From the NCBI RefSeq assembly GCF_050624435.1, contig NC_134542.1, positions 111,831,677-111,895,676 on the forward strand: a DNA stretch of 64,000 nt. Direction: 5' to 3'. The position numbers and the translations under genes were made by a program. Shown here piece by piece: positions 46,140-57,235 of this stretch. The stretch's first letter is position 1. Every line of letters begins with the position of its first letter. The stretch is from Tenrec ecaudatus (taxonomy: Eukaryota > Chordata > Mammalia > Afrosoricida > Tenrecidae). Below the pieces are notes generated by a model, which saw only the letters and a program-made list of their open reading frames with translations, was not told the DNA's origin and did not search any database.

Positions 46140-47447
46140 TAGGCTTTTCTTTGTTGTTGTTTTTTGTCATTAGCTTTTTGTTGTTGATGATGTTTTGTTT
46201 TATTTTGTTGTTTTGCTTTTCTATGTCTTGTTTTTGTACATTTACTATCTTCGCAGGTCTGTCTAAATAAGATAGACTGGATGAACAATATGGAGAAAAC
46301 AATGGGACCAATGGTCTGGGGGGACATGGGAGAAAGGGAGGTGGGGGGAAAAGAAGTGGTGTTAAAAAAAAACAGGGACAAGGGAGCAACAAGGGATCCA
46401 AATCAGTGATGAGGAGGGTATAGGAAGCCTGGTAGGGCGTGATCAAGGGTAATGTGATGGAGAGGAATTACTGAAACCCAAATGAAGGCTGAGCATGATC
46501 GTGGGACAAGAGAAAAGTAAAATGAAATAGAGGGAAAAACTTGAAAGCAAAGGGCATTTATAGAGGTATAAATAAAGGTATGTACATATGTAAATATACT
46601 TATATATGGGGATAGGGAAATTGATATATGTGCATATATTTATAGGTTTAGTATTAAGGTAGAAGATGGATATTTGGGCCTCCACTCAAGTACTCCCTCA
46701 ATGCAAGAATACTTTGTTTTATTAAATGGCATTCATAATGCTCACCTTCCTGACAAGATCGCTGAAGACAAAGTAGGTACATAAGCAAATGTAAAGAAAG
46801 CTGACGGTGCCCAGCTATCAAAAGATATAGCATCTAGGGTCTTAAAGACTTGAAGATAAACAAGTGGTCATCTAGCTCAGAAGCAACAAAGCCCACATGG
46901 AAGAAGCACACCAGCCTGTGTGATCACAAGGTGTCAAAGGGATCAGGTATCAGGCATCAATGAACAAAAAATCAAATCATTGTGAATGAGAGGGAGTGCA
47001 GATTGGGGACCCAAGACCCATCTGTAGGCAACTGGACATCTCCTTAGAGAAGGGTCAAGGGAGGAGATGAGGCAGCCAGGGTGCAATGTAGCAATAATGA
47101 AACAAACAACTCTCCTCTAGTTCCTCAATGCTTCCTCTCAGAGGATGTACACTGGTACAGATAGGAACTGGAAACAAAGGGAGAGATGATCCCTTCAGGT
47201 CCAGTGCTGAGAGTAGAGTTATCGGGAGGGTGGAGGGAGGGTGGGGTAGAAAGAGGGAACTAATTATATGGATCTACATATAATCTCCTCCTGGGGGGTG
47301 GACAACAGAAAATGGGTAAGGGAGACATCGGATTGTGTGAGATATGAAAATATAATAATAATTTATAAATTATCTAGGGTTCATGAGGGAGGGGAGAGTG
47401 GGTGGAAGGGGAAAACAAGAAGCTGATACCATGGGCTCAAGCAGAAA
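46140..47447 (+). mobile_element. Long L1-type 3' UTR copy 4 (3' end missing)
   Basis: It begins 'ggcttttctttgttgttg' with repeated TTGTTG, then follows copy 1 and copy 2 ('gcatttatagaggtataaat', 'agcaacaaagcccacatgg', 'caccagcctgtgtgatcac', 'acatctccttagagaaggg'). It stops at 'ctcaagcagaaagc', short of the final 90-100 bp that carry the polyA signal in other copies. The single 249-bp unit here contrasts with the doubled unit in copy 2. Confidence 0.8.
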
Positions 47448-47564
47448 GCTACTTTCTCCTTCACCAATCCACTTCTCTCTAAGTATGGTGGCAGGATACA
47501 ACCATGTCACACATCTTGTTTACTTTGCTAAAACAATATTTCCTTCTATTTGCAAACTGCATCT

Positions 47565-49080
47565 CAAACCATGTACAGGTTCCACATGAGCCCAATGAAA
47601 TGTTCTGGAATTCCTATTGTTCTCAATCCTATCTGTAGTTTGTTATTATTCACAAAGTTGAATGCCTTAACATAGTCAATAAAACACAAGCAAACGCATC
47701 TCTGGTGTTCTCTGTTTCTATCCAAGACCCCTCTGATGTCAGCCATTACGTTCCCTGCTCCATTCCATGCCAGCCTGGATTTCTGGCAGCTCCACGTCAT
47801 TGTACTGCTGCAAACTCCACTGAATGATCTGCAGCAACATTTCACTTGCATGTGATATTCATGCATAAATAATTTCTAAATTTTGTTGGGTCAACATTTC
47901 TTTGCAAATGGGTATCAAAATGGACTTCCTCCAGTAGGCTGGCCAGATAGCTGTCTTCCATATTTCCTGGCATAGATGAGTGAGTGCTCCCAGTGACTCG
48001 TTAGCTTATTGAAATATGTCAATTGGTATTCTATGACCTGGGACCTTGGTTAATCATTTCAGCTTGGACTTTCCCCTCAGCACCATCATTTCTTGATTGT
48101 GTGATACCTCTTGGTTGCGTGTCAACTGGTTCTTTTTTGTACAGTGACTCTGTGTATTGTTTCCATTACTTTTCACAGTTCCTGCATCACTCAGCATTTT
48201 GCCCATGTTAGCCTTGTTGTGAGGTGCTGAGTTAGTCACCACGCATAGTCACCACACATAGTGACCTTATGTATAATAAATAGAACAAAACACCCCCATT
48301 CTTGTGCCATCTTAGACAAATCTGCTTGTTCTTTGTCAATCCATGGTACTTTCAATATTCTTCACCAATACCATAGTTCAAATGCATAGATTTTCTTCAG
48401 TCTTCCTTTTTCAATGCCCATCTTTTACATGAGACCATTGAAAATACCATGGCTTGGATCAGGTGTACCTTAGTCTTCAACATAACGTCCTTACATTTCA
48501 ACATTTTAAAGAGGTCTTGTGCAGCAGATTTACCTAATGCAATGTGTCTTTAACTCTCTTGATTGCTGTGTCTAAGCGTTGATTGTGAATTCAATCCAAT
48601 GATAATTATTGACAACTTCATGCTTTCCTCCACTTTTTCCACAGACTCTCACTATATTACAACTCGAGGTTTCCATTTTTCTCAGTTCTTTCACCTTGAT
48701 ATTTGGTAACTGTGTTCCTGCTTTTTGATTTTCTAGTTCTAGGACTTTTCAAGTTTTATTATAATTTACTTTGTCTTCTTGAGTCTCCTTGAAATTTTCC
48801 ATTGGGCTCTTTGACTCCGTTGTTTGGTCCGTCTGTGTTAGCTACTCAATAATTAACACGTACCCACCTTGATCTTTTCTTTCATCCCTACATTATTCAT
48901 CATCTTTTAAGTTGTTCATGCTTTTCATCCCCCAAATTCATCAGGTCTTGTGCCATTAGTCTACAATGGGACAATTCTGTCCCTGATGTTCTCAAAAAAA
49001 TTTTTTTATAGTGAATGATTCTTTTTCATATGGTCTGATATCTTAGCTACAATATTGTGGTAGTTAATATTTCTGAACCT
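47565..49080 (-). pseudogene. RTE LINE reverse transcriptase remnant, minus, split by another RTE
   Basis: On the minus strand, 47866-47564 encodes an RTE-type reverse transcriptase segment with the motif F-I-D-Y-V-K-A-F, the form of motif A in this clade, followed by N-K-L and G-I-P. Further 5', blocks near 48190-47900 and 48640-48830 ('acaactcgaggtttccat', 'tactttgtcttcttgagtc') continue the same coding region. Between 48216 and 48630 a second RTE fragment interrupts it. Frames are broken. The outer element's right limit (about 49080) is approximate. Confidence 0.8.
48216..48630 (-). mobile_element. RTE 3' fragment nested in an RTE, minus
   Basis: 'ccatggtactttcaatattc', 'ttcaccaataccatagttca', 'accatggcttggatcagg' and 'gtcttgtgcagcagattta' + 'cctaatgcaat' are the C-terminal and 3' part of an RTE. 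In one intact RTE on this strand that part would lie at lower coordinates than the reverse transcriptase core, not higher. Its position inside the core shows that it is a separate insertion. Confidence 0.72.
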
Positions 49081-50362
49081 ATATCAATAGCTTTTAAAAT
49101 TATAAAGTAGTAATTTAAAAAAATACCAGATCCTAATAATGTTGTAATTTAAAATGTTATAATTTAATGTCAAAAGATTTACCAAATATTTTGTTGTCAG
49201 TATTCGTATAATGTAAGAAGTGTAACATTTATTTAATCCTAAAGTGAATTGATCACAAATTACTCTATGATTAAAATGCATTATGAGCACTACTTCAGAG
49301 TTTTGGTCTGGTCTGTTGAGAGTAGTCCATGGGCCTGCAGGGGACACCAAGAGCCACCACACTAGTCGGCACCATATCTAATGAAGCCAATGGAAGAACA
49401 ACCCCCACCAGCAACCTTGAACCTCCTTAAACCAAGGAGGAAAAGGGCAGAAAGAACATTGCTATGCAACCTCTCTACCGAAACAGTTAAAGGCAAAAAG
49501 AGAAATAAGTCTCCGATGGTTAGAAGCTGTTTGGTCTCTACAATAAACAAAGTCTCTCACAGGCACTGGGAATAGTGGTTCAGAATTAATTGCAACCCTG
49601 AGCACTTCATTTTAAAGATGATAACTGTGAGACATTCCAAGATGCTCAGCATGCTTTAATTTAGAGTCAGAGAGCAGTCATTGGAAAGGCTGGAGTTCCC
49701 GGAAACCAGCCTGTAGAATGAGTCACTGAACATTTTATTTCTCATTTTTCTTATAGCCTCCTAAAACCAGACAGCAGAAAGGACCATCCAGTCACCAGTT
49801 GTTGAATCAAATTAGAACTGTTTCAGAAAACATATATACAAATACAAACAAGGGGCTTTATTACTCACACATTTATTCAAAAGGGTATAATTCTTCATTT
49901 AAATTATAGCCTGTGAACCAGATCCTCTTTTCTGATTTGTTATCTGCTAAGATGTTGTAGGTTATCTTTGGGATTTAAGGAAGAGCCAGGTGATTCAGAT
50001 GAATCTTTGCACAAAATCTTATGATTACAGCTGCTAGTGGATGGATTGTTTTCCACATCAAACAGATGAATGAATGAATGAATGTGTAAATAGATAAATA
50101 AATAAATTCTGATCACAACTGTCATCAGCTAAGCCCCTCTCAACAAAGGCTCAGAAAGGAAATTACACAGTAAATTTAATATGAAGGCTTAACTCAAAGC
50201 CCTCAGGATTTGAAAAACAGCATAAATTGACCATTTAAGGAGAAGCTTTCAGAACAGCTGAAACAAAGTAGCAACAGGTAGGTCTTCCTCAGATCATTTA
50301 TTGGCTAAACATTTAAAATATTGATGAAAATGTAACACTCCACACAGTTAGCTTAACATTAT
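49081..50362. other. No recognised feature; short (GAAT)n
   Basis: (TGAA)n run at 50065-50083. Nothing coding. Confidence 0.45.
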
Positions 50363-50930
50363 TGTGTTAGGCAGGGTTTTGTAGAGAAATAATACCAGGA
50401 CACTTATGATATATATATAACATATATATATATGGATAGGTTTATATAATGAGATGGAATACAACAACTAATTAGTCCACACAGTACAGAGGGCTCAGGC
50501 CAACTCACTCTCACAGGACAATTAATATATTTCAGGTCCTTCTTACTCACGCAGGCAACTGGTCCAAGGTCAAGGAAGCAGACAGTGAAGTGGCTGGTGG
50601 GAGGTATGTATTGAATCTGCTGCAGGCAGCAGATATAGTAAGGTGGAGCTACAGCAACAGTAAGATGAAATGTGGAGGCTTAGCAGAGGCCAGTGTCACA
50701 GCAGCAGGAGCTTAGAAAAGCAGGTCATGACAGAGCCTCAAGACAGCACAGTGACACAATCCACCGTGATCCATGGGTTGGCTCATCCCACAGGTAGCAC
50801 AGAGCAGCTCAGGCAGCAGTACTCTGGTCCTATGACCAGAGAGACAAAAGAGGAAGAGACCACTCTCAGAGAGCCATTTATCTTGGTTGCCCTCCAGTCA
50901 AGCTGTGACCTGATTGTCAGGTTAACTTTT
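50363..50930 (+). mobile_element. Family M element, copy 6
   Basis: The left end is 'gtgttaggcagggttttgta' followed by 'gagaaataataccaggac' and a TATATA run, as in the other copies. The right end is 'gattgtcaggttaactttt'. The interior ('gcaggcaactggtccaagg', 'gagagccatttatcttgg') is unlike the other copies apart from the final 80 bp. Confidence 0.55.
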
Positions 50931-51552
50931 GCCCACGTTTCTACAAGAGCCATATTGGTACAAGGAACCCAAATATCACACTTTATTATGATCATTGGGT
51001 AAACATCCTGCTACAAACATTTTCCATAAAGGGCCTTCCAAAACCCAGGAACCCAATTCACTTAGGCTATAAATGGTGTAAAATGACTATTCTTGCTTCC
51101 CATTTAGAAAAAAAACTACAGAAAATAAAATCCCCCTTAAATTCAGTTACAACTGTGGTTCGAATCTTGTTTTCTAGGTAATCACATGATACACGATATC
51201 GCACAGCACAGCATGATAAATTCATGATCACTAATTCTAGTAGAAAGAATTAGTGATGGGTTTTAATTGGACACTTTCCTGTCCCTCTTTCTACCACCAC
51301 CATTCACAATCCATAAGCTGTGGTGTGCAGCCCAATCACCTTCCCCCCCCCACATAATCTCTCTTGGATCTGGCCTTTCCATTTCATCTTCAAACAACAT
51401 AAATTCTCCCTGTGTTGCATTTTAAATCATGATTCTGGTCTACTTGTTCTTGAAAATATACTATACTCTCAAATGCATTATTCTTTCCTTTCTCACATGG
51501 CTTTCCATCCACTTTCTGAGATTTTTCAGGTTCTATCTCCTCACAACATTGT
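50931..51552. other. No recognised feature
   Basis: Intergenic DNA. No feature recognised. Confidence 0.45.
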
Positions 51553-52052
51553 GAGTTAGTTACTTTATGGTGCCAACCTAGCTGATAAACACAAGTGGGG
51601 TTAATTGAAGGGCGGAGGGATAAATGGCTCAGTGAGCCTCACCTTTCCAGTTCTCGATGTCTTATCTGCTCGGTGATGGTCAGACCAGGGTGCAGCTGCC
51701 TTAGCAGTTCCCTGCTTCAGCTTGCAAGGATGATTTCCTGAAAGACATCCCCAAGAAGAAGCTGCATGGACCTACCCCAATGCAGCCCTGGGTGCTGGAG
51801 CAGCGGTGGGATGCTTACATGTTCACTGACTCGGCTTTCCTCCTGCAGTCGGCATCATTGTGTCTGTTTTGTGAGATGGAGGAAGACTTAGTGGATTGGT
51901 GTCAGACATATGGGTTAATGGGTTGATGTTGGACTTGTGGGCTTGGGCCGCACTGGGTTGGGATGTTTTCTTGGTGCACACTTAATCTTTATATAAAACT
52001 CTCTCTTATACATCAGTTTCTGTGGATTTGTTTCTCTAAAGTACCCAGACTA
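51553..52052 (-). mobile_element. Family M element, copy 7
   Basis: The best match of copy 3 (30757-31252), sharing it nearly end to end. In reverse it starts 'ttagtctgggtactttagag' + 'aaacaaatccacagaaac' and ends 'gttggcaccataaagtaac'. Compared with copy 3 it has an additional 'ggtgcagctgccttagca' block and lacks about 20 bp near 'gagacccacaccaaccctg'. Confidence 0.7.
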
Positions 52053-52469
52053 ATTCACATTTCCAATAGCAAACTCAATGTATCAGATGGGAGTATTTGG
52101 AAAGAGACACAAGGTTTTCCTTTTAGTTGCTGAACTATCTTAGCTATAATGTATCTGCTGAATATAGTATCCAATCACATAAATAATTGTTGTTATGAGT
52201 ATAGGTTTATTTTCTTTAAGTTCACACTTGGTCCCATAAACACCACCACCAAAGCCAAAAATGAATAGCTAGATAAAGAAGCTGCCAAGGGTCTCATTCT
52301 ATTTAGATAAATTATCAATAATCATGGAAGCAGCAGTTAAGAAATAAAATAATGTGCTTCGTTGGGTAAATATGCTACAAAGACCTTCTAAAAGTTAAAA
52401 AGCAAAGAAAGATAGAACAACAGCAAGCCATGGCCTTCTCAATCACTTCTTATGACCATGAAAGCTGTA
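52053..52469. other. No recognised feature
   Basis: AT-rich intergenic DNA. Confidence 0.45.
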
Positions 52470-52805
52470 TATGAAAAGGAAAATTGAAGAACAATGAGCA
52501 CATTTGAATTGCCAGCACGTTGAATGGCAAAGAATATTGCACATGCTCCATGGACTCCCAGAAGAACAAACAAATCAGTCTTGGAGGAAGTATGGTTAGA
52601 AGGCTCTCTAGCAATGAGGATGGTGAGACTTTACTTACTTTAGACATGTCATCAAGAAAGGCCAAGGCAGATGGATACATCTAAGACAATGGATTCAAAT
52701 GCACCAACAGTCAGGGGTAGGGCTCAGCGCTGGGCAAGGATTCACTTTGCTCCGTGTTGGTCCCCATAAGTCAGTTCCAGCTCAATGGCAACTAACTACA
52801 ATGAC
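52470..52805 (+). mobile_element. RTE LINE 3' end, plus
   Basis: 'ccatggactcccagaagaac' + 'aaacaaatcagtcttggagg' + 'aagtatgg', then 'cttactttagacatgtcatc' + 'aagaaaggcc' and the terminal 'gtcagttccagctcaatggc' + 'aactaactacaa'. These are the C-terminal coding and 3' terminal blocks of RTE. Confidence 0.8.
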
Positions 52806-53387
52806 AGCACACTATTTGGGCAGTCATTGAGCAGAGGAGATAGGAAGGAAGACACGAAAGTGATTAAAACGCAAACCCAAACCACCCTGCAATCCTACAG
52901 GGACGATTTGTCAAACAAATATAATATGAGACAACAAAAATAGAAATTGTAAAGAGATGCCATCAAGATAAGCAAGAGATATAAGGTGGATAAGCAGGAA
53001 CCGGGTGGTGTTTTCTAGAGAAGAAAGAGAATTATTACCAAAGTAGATAGAGAAAACCGGAACATATACCCAGAAAGAGACAATCTTTTGTTTATTTGTT
53101 TTACTTTAGTTCAATTTACATGGTGACGAGAAAATGAAAAGAGGGTAGGAGAGTATTAACATGGAATGGTAGTTTGGTACCTGACAATGGAGGGAAGTGG
53201 GAATTTGAATTATTCAGTTGGTCTTAGACTGGGGAGTTAAAGAGATGTAAAGCTCTCCAGCCAGCTCGTACATGATCAGGACTTGAGTTAGAATGATTCA
53301 TCCCAAAGTGGTACACAGGATGAATGTCAAAAAAGGAGAGGCCACCCATGAGAACGGATTTTAAGAGACTGCTGTCACAAGTCTAAA
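52806..53387. other. No recognised feature
   Basis: A-rich intergenic DNA. Nothing recognised. Confidence 0.45.
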
Positions 53388-53545
53388 ACACCAGTGGCAC
53401 CAGGGGTTAACAGCTCAGCTGCTAACTCGGAGATCAGCAGTTCAAGTCCACCAGTCGCTTCAGGGAAAAAGGATGAGGCTGCCCGTCCCTCTAAAGATTC
53501 ATCATCTTAGAAACCCTATAAACTGTTCCATGCTGTCCTCTAAGT
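53388..53545 (+). mobile_element. AfroSINE, plus (left arm of an inverted pair)
   Basis: 'gtggcaccaggggttaacag', 'gatcagcagttcaagtccac' (B box) and 'tcatcttagaaaccctataa' are in sense order. It is followed immediately by a copy in the other direction. Confidence 0.8.
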
Positions 53546-53690
53546 CACTGCTGTCCCGTCAGTTCTCACACATCATGATTGTTACGGGAGTAGACAGGCA
53601 TGTCTTTCTCTGAGAAGCAGCTGACAGTTTCAAACCACTACGTGGCTAGCAGTTCAACTTGTGGCCCACTGTCCCACGAGGGTCGCCATT
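53546..53690 (-). mobile_element. AfroSINE, minus (right arm of an inverted pair)
   Basis: 'tcactgctgtcccgtcagtt', 'gggagtagacaggcatgtc', 'ctgacagtttcaaaccacta' and 'cccacgagggtc' are in reverse order. It abuts the plus copy tail to tail. Confidence 0.72.
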
Positions 53691-54171
53691 ATTCATAACT
53701 GACTTGACAGCTAGGTCTCTGGTTGGGGGGTTGATCATAGACCCACTGGAAATCAAAAGAAAAGTATGATCTAATTTTTGGCCAAGTCCCATTTGATGCC
53801 TGAAACACAGATGGGGCGTGCTGTTTTCAACTTGGAGCAGAGGCAGAAAGTGTGGAAAGAAAATGGCCGTGGATGTTGGATTCGGTTGCCGGACATGGGG
53901 GACATGACTGTGGAAGAATTTCCTCCATCACTGGAAGCTGAGAAATCTCTGCCCTCAAATATGTCTCCCTGTTGACTCTGTTCATGAAAGTACACAATGT
54001 GCCCTTTCTTCTTCGCTTCTTTTAATCTGCCTTTAAGTCTCCCTCCTTCTGGCTCCTGGCCCTTTTTCAATTGCCCTTTTCACATATTATTCTGCCGGAG
54101 AATATATTGCTTTAATCATTTTATGCCGCATTCTGAAATAAAACTTTCTTAGGAATAAACAGTTACATGAT
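53691..54171. other. No recognised feature
   Basis: Frames on both strands at 53771-54070 overlap and lack domains. Confidence 0.4.
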
Positions 54172-54335
54172 ATAGACCACCCACTGCCACTGATTGGATT
54201 CCGACTCCTGATAATCTGTAAGACAGAGTAGAACGGCTCCTGGGAATTGCTGAGGCTATAAATCTTTATGAGAGCAGAGAGCCTCATTTTTCTCCTGTAA
54301 AGTGGCTGATGGGTTGAACCAACTGACCTTCTTAG
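54172..54335 (-). mobile_element. AfroSINE, minus
   Basis: 'accacccactgccactgatt', 'taagacagagtagaacggct', 'gaggctataaatctttatga' and 'ctcctgtaaagtggctgatg' follow the family's reverse order. Confidence 0.82.
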
Positions 54336-55867
54336 AGAGGGAATATACTGTCCTGAACACAGCCAGTCAAGAAGCTACCCAGCAAAGGAAACCTTTCATT
54401 CGAGGACCTCAAAAACCAGAAGAGGAATTTAAACAAAGAGCCCATTCTGCGTCTGCATCCTAAGCACGTACAATTGATTTTATTCTTTCACTGTCAGGCT
54501 CTGAAACGCTGGCCTAAATTTTAACCCTTGATAGCCCTAGGATACATGAATTTGATAGATCCTGATTCCATTCCAGCTTAGACTCAGATCAAAGTAGTGA
54601 CCTTGAAGGAAACGTATTTTCTACTGCTTTCGGTGTCCTCATGGGGAAAAATGGGAATGAACGAAGTTTCTGTGCTTTTACTAAAGCATAGAGGCAAAGC
54701 CCTTTCAGAATGGGGCGGGGGCGCTAAGTAACAAATGGGATGAGAGATGTATTTCAATCAATCATGACTGGGCACTAGCTGTGCCCATTCATTATTGCTT
54801 TTCCATTTCTAAAGTGATGGCAAAATGGAATTTCCAAAAATTTTTCAAGAACTTTAAACTGACCCTTAAAATCCTGGGCTTGTACTTTGCTGATATATTG
54901 TGGATATAATTTCTGTGTGCTCCAAGAGACTTTCTGTTCACAGGGCATTGCTCTAAGTTATGGATAATTTATTTTCCCCTGCTATTATATTGTGTAAATT
55001 AGCATGTTGGCTATATTTTAGCCTTCCATACTTTGAATCCGTGCCTAGAATAATTCTAAAAAGATTTTGATTCTCCATAAGCAAGATCAAAATAAGTTAG
55101 CTCATCAAAGTGCCTATGTAGTCATTTAAAGCAGCTTCTCTTGATCAAGTGGAAGGCACAGCTGAAGGGTAGGTGTTGATATCTGTACCCTTCTCTGCTG
55201 CCAGAACAATCCTAGGAGCTTGCCAACTGGGCACACATTGCTTACCCTCTCTACCCTAGGAGGCAAGCACTAGAATTAGAGCCTAATTTGAATTGTGCCC
55301 AAAAATTCAGAGACGAATTTGAGTCCAGAGTTCAAGCCATCTCACCAGTCTATGGCTTAATTCCATAGCACAAACAGGTACTTTAACTCTTAGCCAGGAA
55401 ATGCCTCTTCTCTTCCTATTGGAAATAATCCAGATGAGTCCAAAATGAGAACTAGTGTGATCACTCAGGAAGGCGGATGGGGACAAATAGACACAGACCA
55501 AGTGTCTGTAGAAGGCTTAGTAAGGACAGGTCATGCACCCACATTTATCTCTGAGTCTCAGTGAAAAAAGAATCTCACAGTGAAACAGAAAACTGAAGTT
55601 TCTTGGGTTTTTTTGTTTTGTTTTGTTTCTTGCCTCCTGCAATCCTATTCTCTCCCATCTAAATGTGGGAAAGGATTCTAAGATTCATGACTGGAATTAT
55701 AGGGACCTAACAGTGCTTCCAGCAAACATGTCCCAGACTAGACAAGGTCAGAGAGGTACATTTTCTTATGACTATCTGTTTCAACACTGACTATTAACTA
55801 TCATGGAGAACTATTCTCTTGTAGCCTGTCTTAGGTTCCATTTCTTGATTATAATAATGTGGTATGT
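54336..55867. other. 1.5 kb without a recognised feature
   Basis: AT-rich DNA with a (TTTTG)n-like run at 55600-55628. Nothing coding. Confidence 0.45.
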
Positions 55868-56268
55868 TGTGTTACATGCATATATGTATAAGAAAACATT
55901 TTATATACAAGAACATCAAACATTGAGAAAATGTCCCAGCCCAGTCCAGATCAAGTCCATATGTCTGATATTAGCCCATATGTCCAATACCAATCTATAA
56001 ATTCCTCTTCAGACTCACAAAACCTATGCAATGATGCTGAGTACAGGACAACCATAGGCCAGTGGGTAGAAAGTCTTTGGATTCAGTGATATTGTGAGCA
56101 TCTCAGCTCTGGCAGGGGTCTCTGTCTGGCTTCTCCAGCTCCCCGGGCAGCATCAGGATAGGTCCATGTGGCTTCTCCTCAGGGATGTCTCACAGGGAGT
56201 CAGCCTGGTCAGTAGAGAGTCCCAACGGCAGTGAGTAGAGTGAGAAAGTATCTCCTACCTCCAAGGAG
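55868..56268 (+). mobile_element. Family M element, copy 8 (left arm of inverted pair)
   Basis: 'cccagcccagtccagatcaa', 'gtccatatgtctgatattag', 'cccatatgtccaatacc', 'ctcagctctggcaggggtc' and 'cttctcctcagggatgtctc' lie in the opposite direction to the copy just downstream. It is cut off after 'ctacctccaaggaggg', where an A-run (56270-56280) marks the junction. Confidence 0.72.
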
Positions 56269-56282
56269 GGAAAAAAAAAAGG

Positions 56283-56815
56283 ATTTGTGGTGTCAATTTG
56301 AGAGTATTATGAGTGAAGAGGTGGAGTCTTGGTTGTCAATCAGTTCATAGCCAATGAGGTCTCTGTGGACAAGGCCTTCTCCTAAAAATTCTGGGAACTC
56401 TAGTATTTCCTCCTTGGAGGAGGGAGACAGCCTCTCTCTCGACATAGTCCCTGTGAGACATTTCTGAGAAGTCACATGAAGCTACCCTGAGGCAGTCAGA
56501 GTTTCAGAGCTGAAGAAATCACATGGAGACCCCTGCCAGCACTGACATGCTTACAATGCTGCTGGATCCACAAGACTTCCCAACCACTGGCCTGTGATCT
56601 TCCTGCATTCAGTGCCATTGCATGTGTTTCATGAGTCTGAAGAGGACTTTATAGATTGGTATTGGGCATATGGGCTAATATCGGACTTATGGACTTGATT
56701 TGGACTGGGCTGGGATGTTTTCTCATTATTCAACTGCTCTTGTATATCAAGCTCTTTCTTAAACACATACGAGTGTGTCTATGACTTTGTTTCTCTGGTC
56801 TACCCGGACTAACAC
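56283..56815 (-). mobile_element. Family M element, copy 9 (right arm of inverted pair)
   Basis: In reverse complement it starts 'ctgtgttagtccgggtagac' + 'cagagaaacaaagtcatag' and ends at 'caaattgacaccacaaatcc'. It includes the same 'ggacttatgg', 'gattggtattgggcatatg' and 'gcattcagtgccattgc' blocks as copies 3 and 7, so it links two subfamilies. It faces copy 8 tail to tail. Confidence 0.75.
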
Positions 56816-56870
56816 AGATGCCATTATTATAGTGATTGCATTAACAATAAAGGTGTTCCAGAAATACAGG

Positions 56871-56955
56871 GAAGCTTCAGAAAGCTCATGGGGTAAAAGT
56901 GGAGTTAAAAGATGATGGCATTTCTCCCCCCACAGACTTTTTGAACTTTCTTCAA
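56871..56955. mobile_element. Short MITE-like palindromic element, copy 3
   Basis: Left arm 'gaagcttcagaaagctcatg' and right arm 'cagactttttgaactttctt' pair in inverted orientation around the core 'ggagttaaaagatgatgg'. This is the clearest of the three copies. Confidence 0.5.
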
Positions 56956-56984
56956 GAAGCTAAGCTTCAATACCATGGTCTTGT

Positions 56985-57235
56985 GCGCTGCCTTTGTGGA
57001 ATCTCCTCTCCTGGCAACCCCACACACAACAGCACACGCTGCCTGATCTTCAGACACAACTCAGCAGACTTTCTTCATAGCCTCTCTTAGTTGGAAATTC
57101 CGCTGAAATCTGTTCAGCATCCTTGCAAAACACAAGCCTCCATTGGCAGATGGGTAGTGGTTGAGCATGAGGTGTATTGGCCAGTGATCAAATACTGATC
57201 TGCTACAAGTAAGCCAAGAATTCTTCCAGGACCCA
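56985..57235 (-). mobile_element. tRNA-Gly-type AfroSINE, minus, diverged
   Basis: 'gaaattccgctgaaatctg', 'ttcagcatccttgcaaaaca', 'caagcctccattggcagatg' and 'tattggccagtgatcaaata' are the reverse of a SINE with a tRNA-Gly-like head and the block 'cagcatcatagcaacac'. It is the same subtype as 19553-20045. The part left of 57085 is less certain. Confidence 0.68.
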
